From the NCBI GenBank assembly GCA_018268835.1, contig JAFDVU010000062.1, positions 1-34,765 of the forward strand: a DNA stretch of 34,765 nucleotides, read 5' to 3'. Within the stretch, counting starts at the first letter, position 1. Each line of letters opens with the position of its first letter. The position numbers and the translations under genes are program-made. This DNA comes from Acidobacteriota bacterium. Its GTDB lineage: Bacteria; Acidobacteriota; Terriglobia; Bryobacterales; Bryobacteraceae. The notes below the pieces were generated by a model. It had not been told where the DNA came from, made no database searches, and saw only the letters and a program-made list of their open reading frames with translations. Shown piece after piece: positions 15,487 to 22,718 of the stretch.

Positions 15487-15669
15487 ATGCCGAATCCCAA
15501 ACGCAGACACTCCCAGAGGCGGACCAGCAGCCGCCGCGCGCACGATGCGCTGAAGGCTTCCGGCCTTTCGGAATGTCCCAACTGCCACGAGCCCAAGCTG
15601 CCGCACCGGGTTTGCCCGCACTGCGGACAGTACAAGGGTCGTGAAGTCGTCGAAGTCGTGCAGGAGTAG
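15487..15669 (+). CDS. rpmF: 50S ribosomal protein L32
   Basis: A 60-residue L32 with the canonical start PNPKRRHSQRRTSSRRAH and a complete zinc-binding pattern (CPNC then CPHCG). AAGAGG a few bases upstream serves as the ribosome binding site. It sits between yceD and plsX, its usual position. The C-terminus (YKGREVVEV) is normal. The cysteine-containing form implies zinc-replete growth conditions rather than the Cys-free alternative paralog. Confidence 0.97.
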   Translation: MPNPKRRHSQRRTSSRRAHDALKASGLSECPNCHEPKLPHRVCPHCGQYKGREVVEVVQE

Positions 15670-15681
15670 TTGCTCTCTGAC

Positions 15682-16692
15682 ATGGTGACCATTGCGGTGG
15701 ATGCAATGGGCGGCGACCACGCCCCCAAGTCCGAGGTTGCCGGGGCCGTTCAAGCCGTCAGAAACTACGACGTTAAAGTGCTCCTGGTCGGACAGCAGGA
15801 ACTGGTCCGGCCGGAACTGGAAGCGTTCGAGGACTACCGAAGCCTCCCCATCGAGATTGTTCACGCCAGTGAGCGCGTGACCATGGAGGACAGCGCCGCC
15901 AAGGCGGTGCGCGCCAAGCGTGACAGCTCGATGCGGGTAGCCTCGCGCCTCGTTCGCGACGGTGCCGCGCAGGCCATGGTGTCGGCCGGCAACACCGGCG
16001 CCGTGATGGCCACCGCCAAGATGGTGCAGGGGATGGTTCCCGGTGTGGACCGTCCGGCGCTGGTGGGCATCTTCCCGACCATGGAGCAGAAGCCCGTGGT
16101 GTTGGTGGACGTCGGCGCCAACGTGGATTGCGACCCTAAGATGCTGGCGCAGTTCGCGGTCATGGCCGAGATCTACTCGCGCAAGGTTCTGCACACCAGG
16201 GATCCGCGCGTCGGCATCCTCTCCATCGGCGAGGAAGAGCACAAAGGCAATGACCTGACCCGTGCCACCTTGCCTCTGCTCAAATCGCTCAACATCAACT
16301 TCATCGGCAACGTGGAAGGGCGCGATATCTACGCCGGCGAAGTGGACGTGATCGTCTGCGACGGTTTCATCGGCAACGTCGCGCTCAAGGTGAGCGAGGG
16401 GCTGGTGGACATGTTCAAAAAGCTGCTCCGCGAGTCGCTCGAAGCCACCATCACCGGCAAGATCGGGTACGTTCTTTCCAAGAACGCCTTCAACGATTTC
16501 AAGAAACGCCTGGATTACTCCGAGTACGGCGGCGCGCCTCTGCTGGGCGTGCGTGGCGGATGCATCATCTGCCACGGCCGGAGCAATGCCAACGCCATTA
16601 AGAACGCCATCCGGGTAGCCCGCGAGTTCAGCGGCGGCAGGATCAACGAAATGATCGAAGAGACGCTGAAGCTGGCCAAAGCCGGCGATTAG
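15682..16692 (+). CDS. plsX: phosphate acyltransferase PlsX
   Basis: PlsX converts acyl-ACP plus phosphate into acyl-phosphate, the donor for PlsY in phosphatidic acid synthesis, at the inner face of the membrane. The 336-residue length is normal. The N-terminal IAVDAMGGDHAPK, the central VSAGNTGAVMA and the late GGAPLLGVRGGCIICHG and SNANAIKNAI segments are all present. ATG 15682 is chosen; the frame is also open from TTG 15670, directly after the rpmF stop, but that codon lies too close to the CAGGAG site inside the rpmF end. In many bacteria fabH and other fab genes follow; here a dsbD-like gene follows 40 bp later. Confidence 0.96.
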   Translation: MVTIAVDAMGGDHAPKSEVAGAVQAVRNYDVKVLLVGQQELVRPELEAFEDYRSLPIEIVHASERVTMEDSAAKAVRAKRDSSMRVASRLVRDGAAQAMVSAGNTGAVMATAKMVQGMVPGVDRPALVGIFPTMEQKPVVLVDVGANVDCDPKMLAQFAVMAEIYSRKVLHTRDPRVGILSIGEEEHKGNDLTRATLPLLKSLNINFIGNVEGRDIYAGEVDVIVCDGFIGNVALKVSEGLVDMFKKLLRESLEATITGKIGYVLSKNAFNDFKKRLDYSEYGGAPLLGVRGGCIICHGRSNANAIKNAIRVAREFSGGRINEMIEETLKLAKAGD

Positions 16693-16732
16693 CGGAATAA
16701 ATCCCGCGCCCCGGGGCATCTAAGAGGTAAAG

Positions 16733-19123
16733 ATGATCTCGCGCACAGGCGCCAAGCGGCACGCAGGCAGAATCGGTCACATCGGAACGTTCGGCGTCGG
16801 AGCGGGGTTGCTGCTCCTGCTTCTCGCCGCTCCGTCATTCGCCCAGGATCAGCACGTCGCCTGGACCCTCACCGCGGAACCCGCCGCCGCGGCGCCCCGT
16901 GGCAAAATCCTGGTGCGCATGGCGGGAAAGATTCAGCCGGGGTGGCACCTCTACTCCATGTCCACCCCTGGCGCGATGCCCACCAAGATCACGGTCACCG
17001 GTCCCGTGGACAAGACCCGCGCCCTGCAGCCGGCGCCCCGGAAATCGTTCGACCCCAACTTCAATGCCGAGACCGAATACTTCGAGGACGAGGTCGCGTT
17101 CCTGGTCGAAGCCGAGCTGAAGCCGGACCTGAAACCCGGCCCCGTGGAACTCGCGGTCGCGGCCCGCTACCAGACCTGCGACGCGAAGAGTTGCGTGCCC
17201 TCGAAATGGTCCGGCACAGCGACCGTGCGCATCGATCCCGCGTCCGCCGCCGCGGCGCCTGCCATCCCGGCCGGATACACCGAGCCCGCCGCGCCCCCGC
17301 CGCCGGGCGCCGCCCCCTCTCCGTCCCCCGCGCCCCAGCAGGACAGCCTGGCCGGATTCCTGGCGGTCGCTTTCGGCTTCGGACTCGCCTCCATCTTCAC
17401 GCCGTGCGTGTTCCCGATGATCCCGATCACCATGTCCTACTTCCTCAACCGCCAGAGCGGCAGCCGGCGGGAGAGTATCATGCAGGCGCTGGTATTCTGT
17501 GTCGGGATTGTCGTGCTATTCAGCGGGATGGGCCTGGCCATCACCGCCGCGCTGGGCCCTTTCGGCATCGTGCAGTTGGGCTCCAACCCGTGGGTCAACG
17601 GCTTCATCACGGCGCTCTTCATCGCCTTTGGACTCAGCCTGTTGGGCGCGTTCGAAATCACCATACCGTCGTCGATCCTCACCCGCCTGAATCAGTCGGC
17701 GGACCGCGGCGGCTATGCCGGATCGCTGCTGATGGGCCTGACGTTTTCGCTCGCGTCCTTCGCCTGCGTGGGACCGTTCGTGGGCACGCTGCTGGCCGCT
17801 TCAGTCTCCGGCGGCGGGTCGCGCCCGCTCATCGGGATGGTGACGTTCGCCACCGGTCTGGCGCTGCCCTTCTTCCTGCTGGCCCTGTTCCCCTCGTACC
17901 TGAAACGCATGCCGCGCGCGGGCGGGTGGATGTCGCGCATCAAGGTGGTGATGGGCTTCGTGATCCTGGCGGCGAGCCTCAAATACTTCAGTTCACTCGA
18001 CCAGGTGATGCAGTGGGGCTTCCTCACGCGCGAGCGTTTCCTCGCGGCGTGGGTCGTGCTATTTGCGCTGGCCGGCCTGTACCTGCTCGGGATGCTGCGG
18101 ATGGAAGGCATCAAGCCGGAGGAACCTGTCGGAATCGGGCGGCTGCTCAGCGGTGCCGCGCTGCTGATCTTCGCCATCCATCTGATTCCGGGGATGAGCG
18201 GCGCGCGCCTCGGCGACCTTGACGCGTTCGTCCCGGCGGCGGCGGAAGAGGCGGCCGGCGGCGGCGGTGCGGCGGCGGCGTCGGGCAGCCTCGTGTGGAT
18301 GAAGAATCAGTACCGCGAGGCGCTCGATCGCGCCCGCCGTGAAGGCAAGCTGGTCTTCGTCAACTTCACCGGCTACGCCTGCACCAACTGCCACTGGATG
18401 CGGGCCAACATGTTTACCAAACCCGAGATCGCTTCCGCGTTGCAGGGCTTCGTGCTGGTGGAGCTTTACACCGACGGCACCGATGCCGCCAGCGAACTCA
18501 ATCAGAAGGTGGAACTCGACAAGTTCAAGACCGTCGCCATCCCCTTCTACGCGATTCTCGATCCGGATGAAAAGGTGATCGCCACCTTCCCGGGCAAGAC
18601 CAGCGACGCCAAAGAATTCCTGGCGTTCCTGAACACGCCGGCACCCGCGGCAGCAGCCCAGGCGGCAGCCCCGGCGACACCTCCGCCGCCCGCGCCGGCT
18701 CCCGCAATTCCCGCCACCGCATCCGCGCCCCCGGCCGGCATCCCCGCGTTCACGCCGCTCTCCGGCGCCGCGCCCGATCTCAAGGGCAAGGTTGTGGTGG
18801 TGAATTTCTGGGCTACCTGGTGCGTCCCCTGCGTGCGCGAAATCCCCGGCTTCAACAAACTGCACCAGGACTACGCGCCGAAGGGCGTCGCGGTGCTCGG
18901 CATCGGCATGGACGATGAAGGCGCCGAGCGCATCAAGCCGTTCCTCGTAAAGCACCCGATCGCTTACCCGGTGGGCGTCGGCAGTGCCGAGATGACCGAC
19001 AAGTACAAGTTGGACGCGCTTCCGGTGACCCTGGTCTTCGACCGCACCGGCAAGCAGATCAAGCGTTTCGAAGGCTTCACTCCCGAAGACGAGTTGCTTG
19101 CCGCCATCCGCGGCGCCCTCTGA
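16733..19123 (+). CDS. DsbD-type thiol-disulfide transporter with an extra C-terminal TlpA-like domain
   Basis: A 796-residue exported redox protein. After the signal peptide (ending near PSFAQ, residue 38), residues 40-165 form a DsbD N-terminal domain with CDAKSC (C149, C154). Residues ~195-490 are the membrane domain, about eight helices, with the paired cysteines C225 (TPCVFP) and C345 (ASFACVG). Residues ~515-640 are a thioredoxin-like domain with CTNC (C550, C553), equal to DsbD-gamma. A Pro/Ala linker (~643-685) then leads to an added TlpA/redoxin domain with WATWCVPC (C697, C700). Standard DsbD ends after gamma (about 565-600 residues), so the last ~150 residues are extra. Electrons from thioredoxin would pass outward to the periplasm, the TlpA domain acting as a built-in reductase. 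AGAGG precedes the ATG; it is likely co-transcribed with plsX. Confidence 0.88.
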   Translation: MISRTGAKRHAGRIGHIGTFGVGAGLLLLLLAAPSFAQDQHVAWTLTAEPAAAAPRGKILVRMAGKIQPGWHLYSMSTPGAMPTKITVTGPVDKTRALQPAPRKSFDPNFNAETEYFEDEVAFLVEAELKPDLKPGPVELAVAARYQTCDAKSCVPSKWSGTATVRIDPASAAAAPAIPAGYTEPAAPPPPGAAPSPSPAPQQDSLAGFLAVAFGFGLASIFTPCVFPMIPITMSYFLNRQSGSRRESIMQALVFCVGIVVLFSGMGLAITAALGPFGIVQLGSNPWVNGFITALFIAFGLSLLGAFEITIPSSILTRLNQSADRGGYAGSLLMGLTFSLASFACVGPFVGTLLAASVSGGGSRPLIGMVTFATGLALPFFLLALFPSYLKRMPRAGGWMSRIKVVMGFVILAASLKYFSSLDQVMQWGFLTRERFLAAWVVLFALAGLYLLGMLRMEGIKPEEPVGIGRLLSGAALLIFAIHLIPGMSGARLGDLDAFVPAAAEEAAGGGGAAAASGSLVWMKNQYREALDRARREGKLVFVNFTGYACTNCHWMRANMFTKPEIASALQGFVLVELYTDGTDAASELNQKVELDKFKTVAIPFYAILDPDEKVIATFPGKTSDAKEFLAFLNTPAPAAAAQAAAPATPPPPAPAPAIPATASAPPAGIPAFTPLSGAAPDLKGKVVVVNFWATWCVPCVREIPGFNKLHQDYAPKGVAVLGIGMDDEGAERIKPFLVKHPIAYPVGVGSAEMTDKYKLDALPVTLVFDRTGKQIKRFEGFTPEDELLAAIRGAL

Positions 19124-19132
19124 CCGCCGCGC

Positions 19133-20953
19133 CTACTGCTTCTTGTCCTTGGCTTCGCTGCCGAACGTGATGGTCGATTCGCCCGTGTACTTGTGGTAGT
19201 TGCGGAAGTCGATCACATTCTTGGAGCAGTACGGCGTCCCGCGCTGGCAACTCAGGTTCTCCGCGTGCACCGGCAGCAGGTACTGCTGTGCGTCGCCGAG
19301 CCGCACGTAGGAATACTCGGTCACGGTCTCCACGTGATCGATCGGGAAATTCTCCGGCATCCCCTTGCCTTCCATCTCGATGCGCAGCACGCGCGCGGTC
19401 TGCGGATCGATCCATACCGAACCGCTGTACGCCGGCAGGTAGCTCTGCGAGCCCATGTGGACGTCCCAGGTGGAGCGCTCGTGCGTGACTTCGAAATCGT
19501 ACAGCTTGGCCATGATGGAGCCCACGCGCGAATCGTGCTGGAAGGTGAACTTGGCCCCTACCGCGGGTGAGAACAGGTTGATCAGGATGGTGCCGAATTC
19601 GCCGGTGGACCACGCGCCGCCGCTTTCCTCCAGGCTCTTGGCGGTCCGCTTGCCGTTGATCGTGACGTTGCGGTAATCTTCGCGTCCGTTTTCGTACACC
19701 ACGTCGGTGCTCACCACGTCAAGCGCCTGGAAACTCGCCGGCGTAGTCTGGCTCATGTAGCGGGTGATCGCTTCCGTACACACGTACGACGGCAGTCCCT
19801 CTGTGAACGCCAGGGCGGCGTCGGCGGCGCGGCGCAGCAGGGGATCGTCGCGCTGTGTCTGCATGCGGATCCCGCTGGTATCTTCGTCACGGTCGTCACG
19901 CATTACCGGGATGCGCGCCGGCGCCGCGGGTGCGGGGGCGGCGGATGCCACCTGCACCGGTTGCGCCTGCTGCGCCGCCGGCGGCGTGTCGGGATAGTCG
20001 TTACGCGCGCGCTCGCGGCTGCGGTCGGCCACGCCGCCGCGCTTGAGCACGGGAGGACCGGGATCGTCGGGGTCGGGGCGTGCCGTAGGCGGCGCCGCTT
20101 CGGTGGCGTTTTCGGTGCGCAGCGTGGGCTGCGCCTGGGCCGCGGATGCCTGCGGCTGCGCCGCGGGTGGCGCGGACTGCGCTTCGGATCCGGCGCGGTG
20201 CAGCACCGGGCGGTCGGGATCGTTGCTGCCCGGAGTCTGGCTCTGCGGAATCGACGCCGAATTGGAATTGGAATCGGCGCCTGAAGGCGTACTCGAACCG
20301 GCGCGTTTCAGTACCGGCCGGTCGGGATCGTCCGTGGATTTCGACGCGGTCGGGGTATCCTTCCACGTATCGTACGTCCCGTCGTCCTTCTTCGCGGCGG
20401 CGCCGCCCGCGGCCTTCTCCCAGTACACATTGACCGCGGTCATGTAGCCGTCGCTCTGCTCCTGCCCTTCCACCGATACCTGGTCGCCGAGGTTGAACTT
20501 CGGCGATTTCACTTCGTCACCGCCGCGGAAGAACTTGGTTTTATCGGTGCGCTTGAAATCCAGCACGCGATTGTCGCCCAACTCCACACTTATGGTCTTC
20601 TCGTCGAAGACCTTGAGCACTCCGCGAAAATTGGGCAGTGGCTGATTGGCGCTGCCGCTATCCTTGTTCTTGGATTTCTTGCTGCGCCCGGGAATCGGAA
20701 TGCCGGGACCCGTGGGATACTGTCCGCCCGGATATCCGCCCGGGTACCCGCCGGGATAGCCGCCCGGATACCCACCGGGATAGCCGCCCGGATATCCTCC
20801 GGGGTACCCGCCCGGGTAGCCTCCGGGGTACCCGCCCGGGTAGATCTGCGCGGCTGCCGTAGCCAGCGACAAAAACAGTAGTACAGGGAATTTCACGCTG
20901 ATCGGTGAGATGCGCGCACCCCCCAAAAAGTTACCCTTTCTTACCTGCGGCAT
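19133..20953 (-). CDS. secreted repeat-rich hypothetical protein (YPGG and DPDRPVL motifs)
   Basis: No family was recognised; length about 606 residues. ATG 20953 is chosen for its GGGAGGG ribosome binding site five bases upstream. The GTG at 20896, directly at the hydrophobic core of the signal peptide (KFPVLLFLSLATAAAQ), is the alternative. After cleavage come ten YPGG units (residues ~38-77), then a small beta domain (GVLKVFDEKTISVELGDNRV), then a long low-complexity linker. The linker carries three copies of a DPDRPVLKRAG-like motif near residues 208, 244 and 296. The C-terminal ~215 residues form a compact domain starting near LRRAADAALAFTEGLPSYVC and ending with two cysteines (CQRGTPYC). 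Its gene ends nine bases from the dsbD-like stop. An envelope or surface role is inferred. Confidence 0.7.
   Translation of the reverse strand: MPQVRKGNFLGGARISPISVKFPVLLFLSLATAAAQIYPGGYPGGYPGGYPGGYPGGYPGGYPGGYPGGYPGGYPGGQYPTGPGIPIPGRSKKSKNKDSGSANQPLPNFRGVLKVFDEKTISVELGDNRVLDFKRTDKTKFFRGGDEVKSPKFNLGDQVSVEGQEQSDGYMTAVNVYWEKAAGGAAAKKDDGTYDTWKDTPTASKSTDDPDRPVLKRAGSSTPSGADSNSNSASIPQSQTPGSNDPDRPVLHRAGSEAQSAPPAAQPQASAAQAQPTLRTENATEAAPPTARPDPDDPGPPVLKRGGVADRSRERARNDYPDTPPAAQQAQPVQVASAAPAPAAPARIPVMRDDRDEDTSGIRMQTQRDDPLLRRAADAALAFTEGLPSYVCTEAITRYMSQTTPASFQALDVVSTDVVYENGREDYRNVTINGKRTAKSLEESGGAWSTGEFGTILINLFSPAVGAKFTFQHDSRVGSIMAKLYDFEVTHERSTWDVHMGSQSYLPAYSGSVWIDPQTARVLRIEMEGKGMPENFPIDHVETVTEYSYVRLGDAQQYLLPVHAENLSCQRGTPYCSKNVIDFRNYHKYTGESTITFGSEAKDKKQ
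20723..20842. repeat. ten 12-bp tandem units encoding YPGG
   Basis: Ten consecutive 12-base units, each encoding Tyr-Pro-Gly-Gly on the minus strand, run through 120 bp with only synonymous differences (TAC/TAT, CCG/CCC, GGG/GGC/GGA). The array lies inside the secreted protein gene just after its signal peptide. Such arrays often vary in copy number between strains. Confidence 0.9.
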
Positions 20954-21051
20954 GGGGTCCCTCCCACAGCGCCCCGCCACCGGAGCCGGTGGAGGAGGCC
21001 GCTTCCCCCATGTTATGCTGATCCTCGGCTAAATTAAAGAGTGGAGATGCA

Positions 21052-21885
21052 TTGACGCCCCACAGCCTGCTCCTCATCGATGCCGACCCCGCGGTTCAGG
21101 ATCATCTCACAGCCCTCCTCGGGGGAGCCGGCCGCGACATCCGGCACACCGCGGACGGACGCGACGCGCTCGCCACGCTCCGCCAGGATCCGATCGACGT
21201 CGTGCTGGCCGGTCAGGGACGCAACGGCTTCGACGGGCTCAAACTGCTGCGGCAGGTGCGCTCCATCCGCCCCGAAACCAAGATCATCCTCACCGGCGAC
21301 CCCGACCCGCAGCGCATCATCCGCGCCATCCGCCAGCGCGCGTACAGCTACTTCCACCGCCCGCTGCCCGAAGGGCCGCTGGCCGACATGGTGTCCCACG
21401 CGCTCGATGCCACCGAGTGGCAGGACGACGTCCGCGTGATCAGCGCGCGCCCGGAGTGGATCACCTTCGAAGTGCGCTGCAAGATCGAAACCGTCGACCG
21501 CACCACCCAATACCTGCGCGAGATGACCGCAGACCTGCCTTTGGGCACCTGCGACGATGTTTCCGCCGCCTTCCGGGAACTGCTCATGAACGGCATCGAG
21601 CACGGCGGCAAGAATGATCCGCGCAAACGCGTCCGGGCGTCGCTGATCCGTACCCCGCGCTCGATCATCGTCCACGTACACGATCCGGGCAGCGGCTTCT
21701 CGATGGACTTTTTGCCGCACGCCGCCATCTCCAATCCCGATGACTCGCCCATCCGCCACGTGGAGGTGCGGGTCGAAGAAGGAAGGCGTCCCGGCGGATT
21801 CGGCATCCTGCTCACCCGCAACCTGGTGGACGAACTCATCTACAACGAACGCGGCAACGCCGTCCTGTTCGTGAAATACCTGTAG
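21052..21885 (+). CDS. pseudo-receiver domain fused to an RsbW-like ATPase
   Basis: A 277-residue signalling protein starting at TTG 21052, five bases after GTGGAG. Residues 1-120 have a response-regulator receiver fold (HSLLLIDADP with acidic D10 and D12, IILTGDPDP with the conserved Thr). At the phosphorylation position the family pattern VLxD reads VLAGQ, with Gly54 where Asp is expected, and the conserved Lys is Arg103 (YFHRPLP). It is therefore a phosphorylation-independent pseudo-receiver. Residues 135-277 form an RsbW/SpoIIAB-type HATPase: N-box FRELLMNGIEHG (N180), G1 DPGSGF (D211) and GGFGILL. Such kinases act as anti-sigma factors or phosphorylate anti-anti-sigma proteins; no partner is encoded nearby. 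Its 3' end overlaps the HAD gene by 46 bp tail to tail. Confidence 0.82.
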   Translation: MTPHSLLLIDADPAVQDHLTALLGGAGRDIRHTADGRDALATLRQDPIDVVLAGQGRNGFDGLKLLRQVRSIRPETKIILTGDPDPQRIIRAIRQRAYSYFHRPLPEGPLADMVSHALDATEWQDDVRVISARPEWITFEVRCKIETVDRTTQYLREMTADLPLGTCDDVSAAFRELLMNGIEHGGKNDPRKRVRASLIRTPRSIIVHVHDPGSGFSMDFLPHAAISNPDDSPIRHVEVRVEEGRRPGGFGILLTRNLVDELIYNERGNAVLFVKYL

Positions 21886-22682
21886 TTCCACGCGGCGGCG
21901 AGATCGGCCACCGAGTCGATCACAAGGTCCGGGTGGGGCGCGCCTTCCAGGTCGGCGTCGCGGAATTTGCCGGTGCGCACGAGGGCGCCGGCGAGCCCGG
22001 CGGCCATCGCGCCGCGGACGTCGGCTTCCACATCGTCACCCACCATGAGCACTTCCTCCGGCGCCAGCGAGAGGCGCGCCGCAGCCGCGTGGAAGAAATT
22101 GGCCGCGGGTTTGCCGAACACCATCGCCTTGCGTCCGGCAGCGTGTTCCAGCGCCGCGACGAAGGGTGCGACATCCAGCGAGATGCCGTCCGCGGCGAGC
22201 CAGTAGCGCGTCATGCCGAGCGCGATCAGGCGCGCTTCGGGATTGTGGTGCAGCAGGCGGAACGCGCGGTTCAGCGTGCGGAAGTCCCAGTGCGTGCCGA
22301 GGTCCCCGATCACCACGTACGCCGCGCCGCGCTCGGCTTCGTCATCGAGCAGATCCAATCCGGCGAACTCCGCGCGCGTCGCGGGACGGACGAACACGGC
22401 TACCGCGCCGCCGGCGGCGTGCGCGCGCAGCCATTCGGCGGCGGCCACCGGCGGCGTCAGGATATCCTCCTCCCCGCCCGCGATGCCGAAGCGCGCCAAC
22501 TTTTCCGCCAGCACCGCGCGCGAGCGCGACGTGGTATTCGTCACGAACAGGCGCGGGATGCCCTGCGCGCGCACCCATGCCATCGCCTCTGCCGCGCCCG
22601 CGATGGGCTGCTCGGCGTTATAGAGGACGCCATCCATATCGAAGAGGACGCCGCGGGCACGCGCCAGGGGGGAAGTCTGCAT
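21840..22682 (-). CDS. HAD-IIA family phosphatase (LHPP/TIGR01458-like)
   Basis: A 280-residue haloacid dehalogenase-superfamily hydrolase of subclass IIA. Motif I is GVLFDMDGVLYNAEQPI with nucleophile D15 and acid D17, motif II is FVTNTTSRSR, the motif III Lys is in VFGKP, and motif IV is MVGDDVEADV. The mid-region cap sequence ALGMTRYWLAADGISLDVAP is closest to the LHPP-like TIGR01458 group rather than to NagD, but substrates of bacterial members are poorly known. ATG 22682 starts the domain; the frame is open far upstream over the opposite gene. The last 46 bases overlap the pseudo-receiver gene. It is divergent, across only 36 bp, from the DAC-like gene, so the two are probably co-regulated. 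Confidence 0.85.
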   Translation of the reverse strand: MQTSPLARARGVLFDMDGVLYNAEQPIAGAAEAMAWVRAQGIPRLFVTNTTSRSRAVLAEKLARFGIAGGEEDILTPPVAAAEWLRAHAAGGAVAVFVRPATRAEFAGLDLLDDEAERGAAYVVIGDLGTHWDFRTLNRAFRLLHHNPEARLIALGMTRYWLAADGISLDVAPFVAALEHAAGRKAMVFGKPAANFFHAAAARLSLAPEEVLMVGDDVEADVRGAMAAGLAGALVRTGKFRDADLEGAPHPDLVIDSVADLAAAWNYRYFTNRTALPRSL

Positions 22683-22696
22683 GATCCGATTACGTC

Positions 22697-22711
22697 CAGT
22701 GTTGCACACTG
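22697..22711. promoter_or_regulatory. palindrome in the 36-bp HAD/DAC divergent gap
   Basis: CAGTGT-TGC-ACACTG is a perfect 6+6 bp inverted repeat. It occupies nearly the middle of the gap between the two divergent start codons (22682 and 22719), where a single dimeric regulator could control both promoters. Confidence 0.45.
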
Positions 22712-22718
22712 TAGAAAG

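Noticed and set aside
20723..20842. Regular short repeats considered as CRISPR
   Set aside because: The units are 12 bp, without spacers, and in frame inside a secreted-protein gene.
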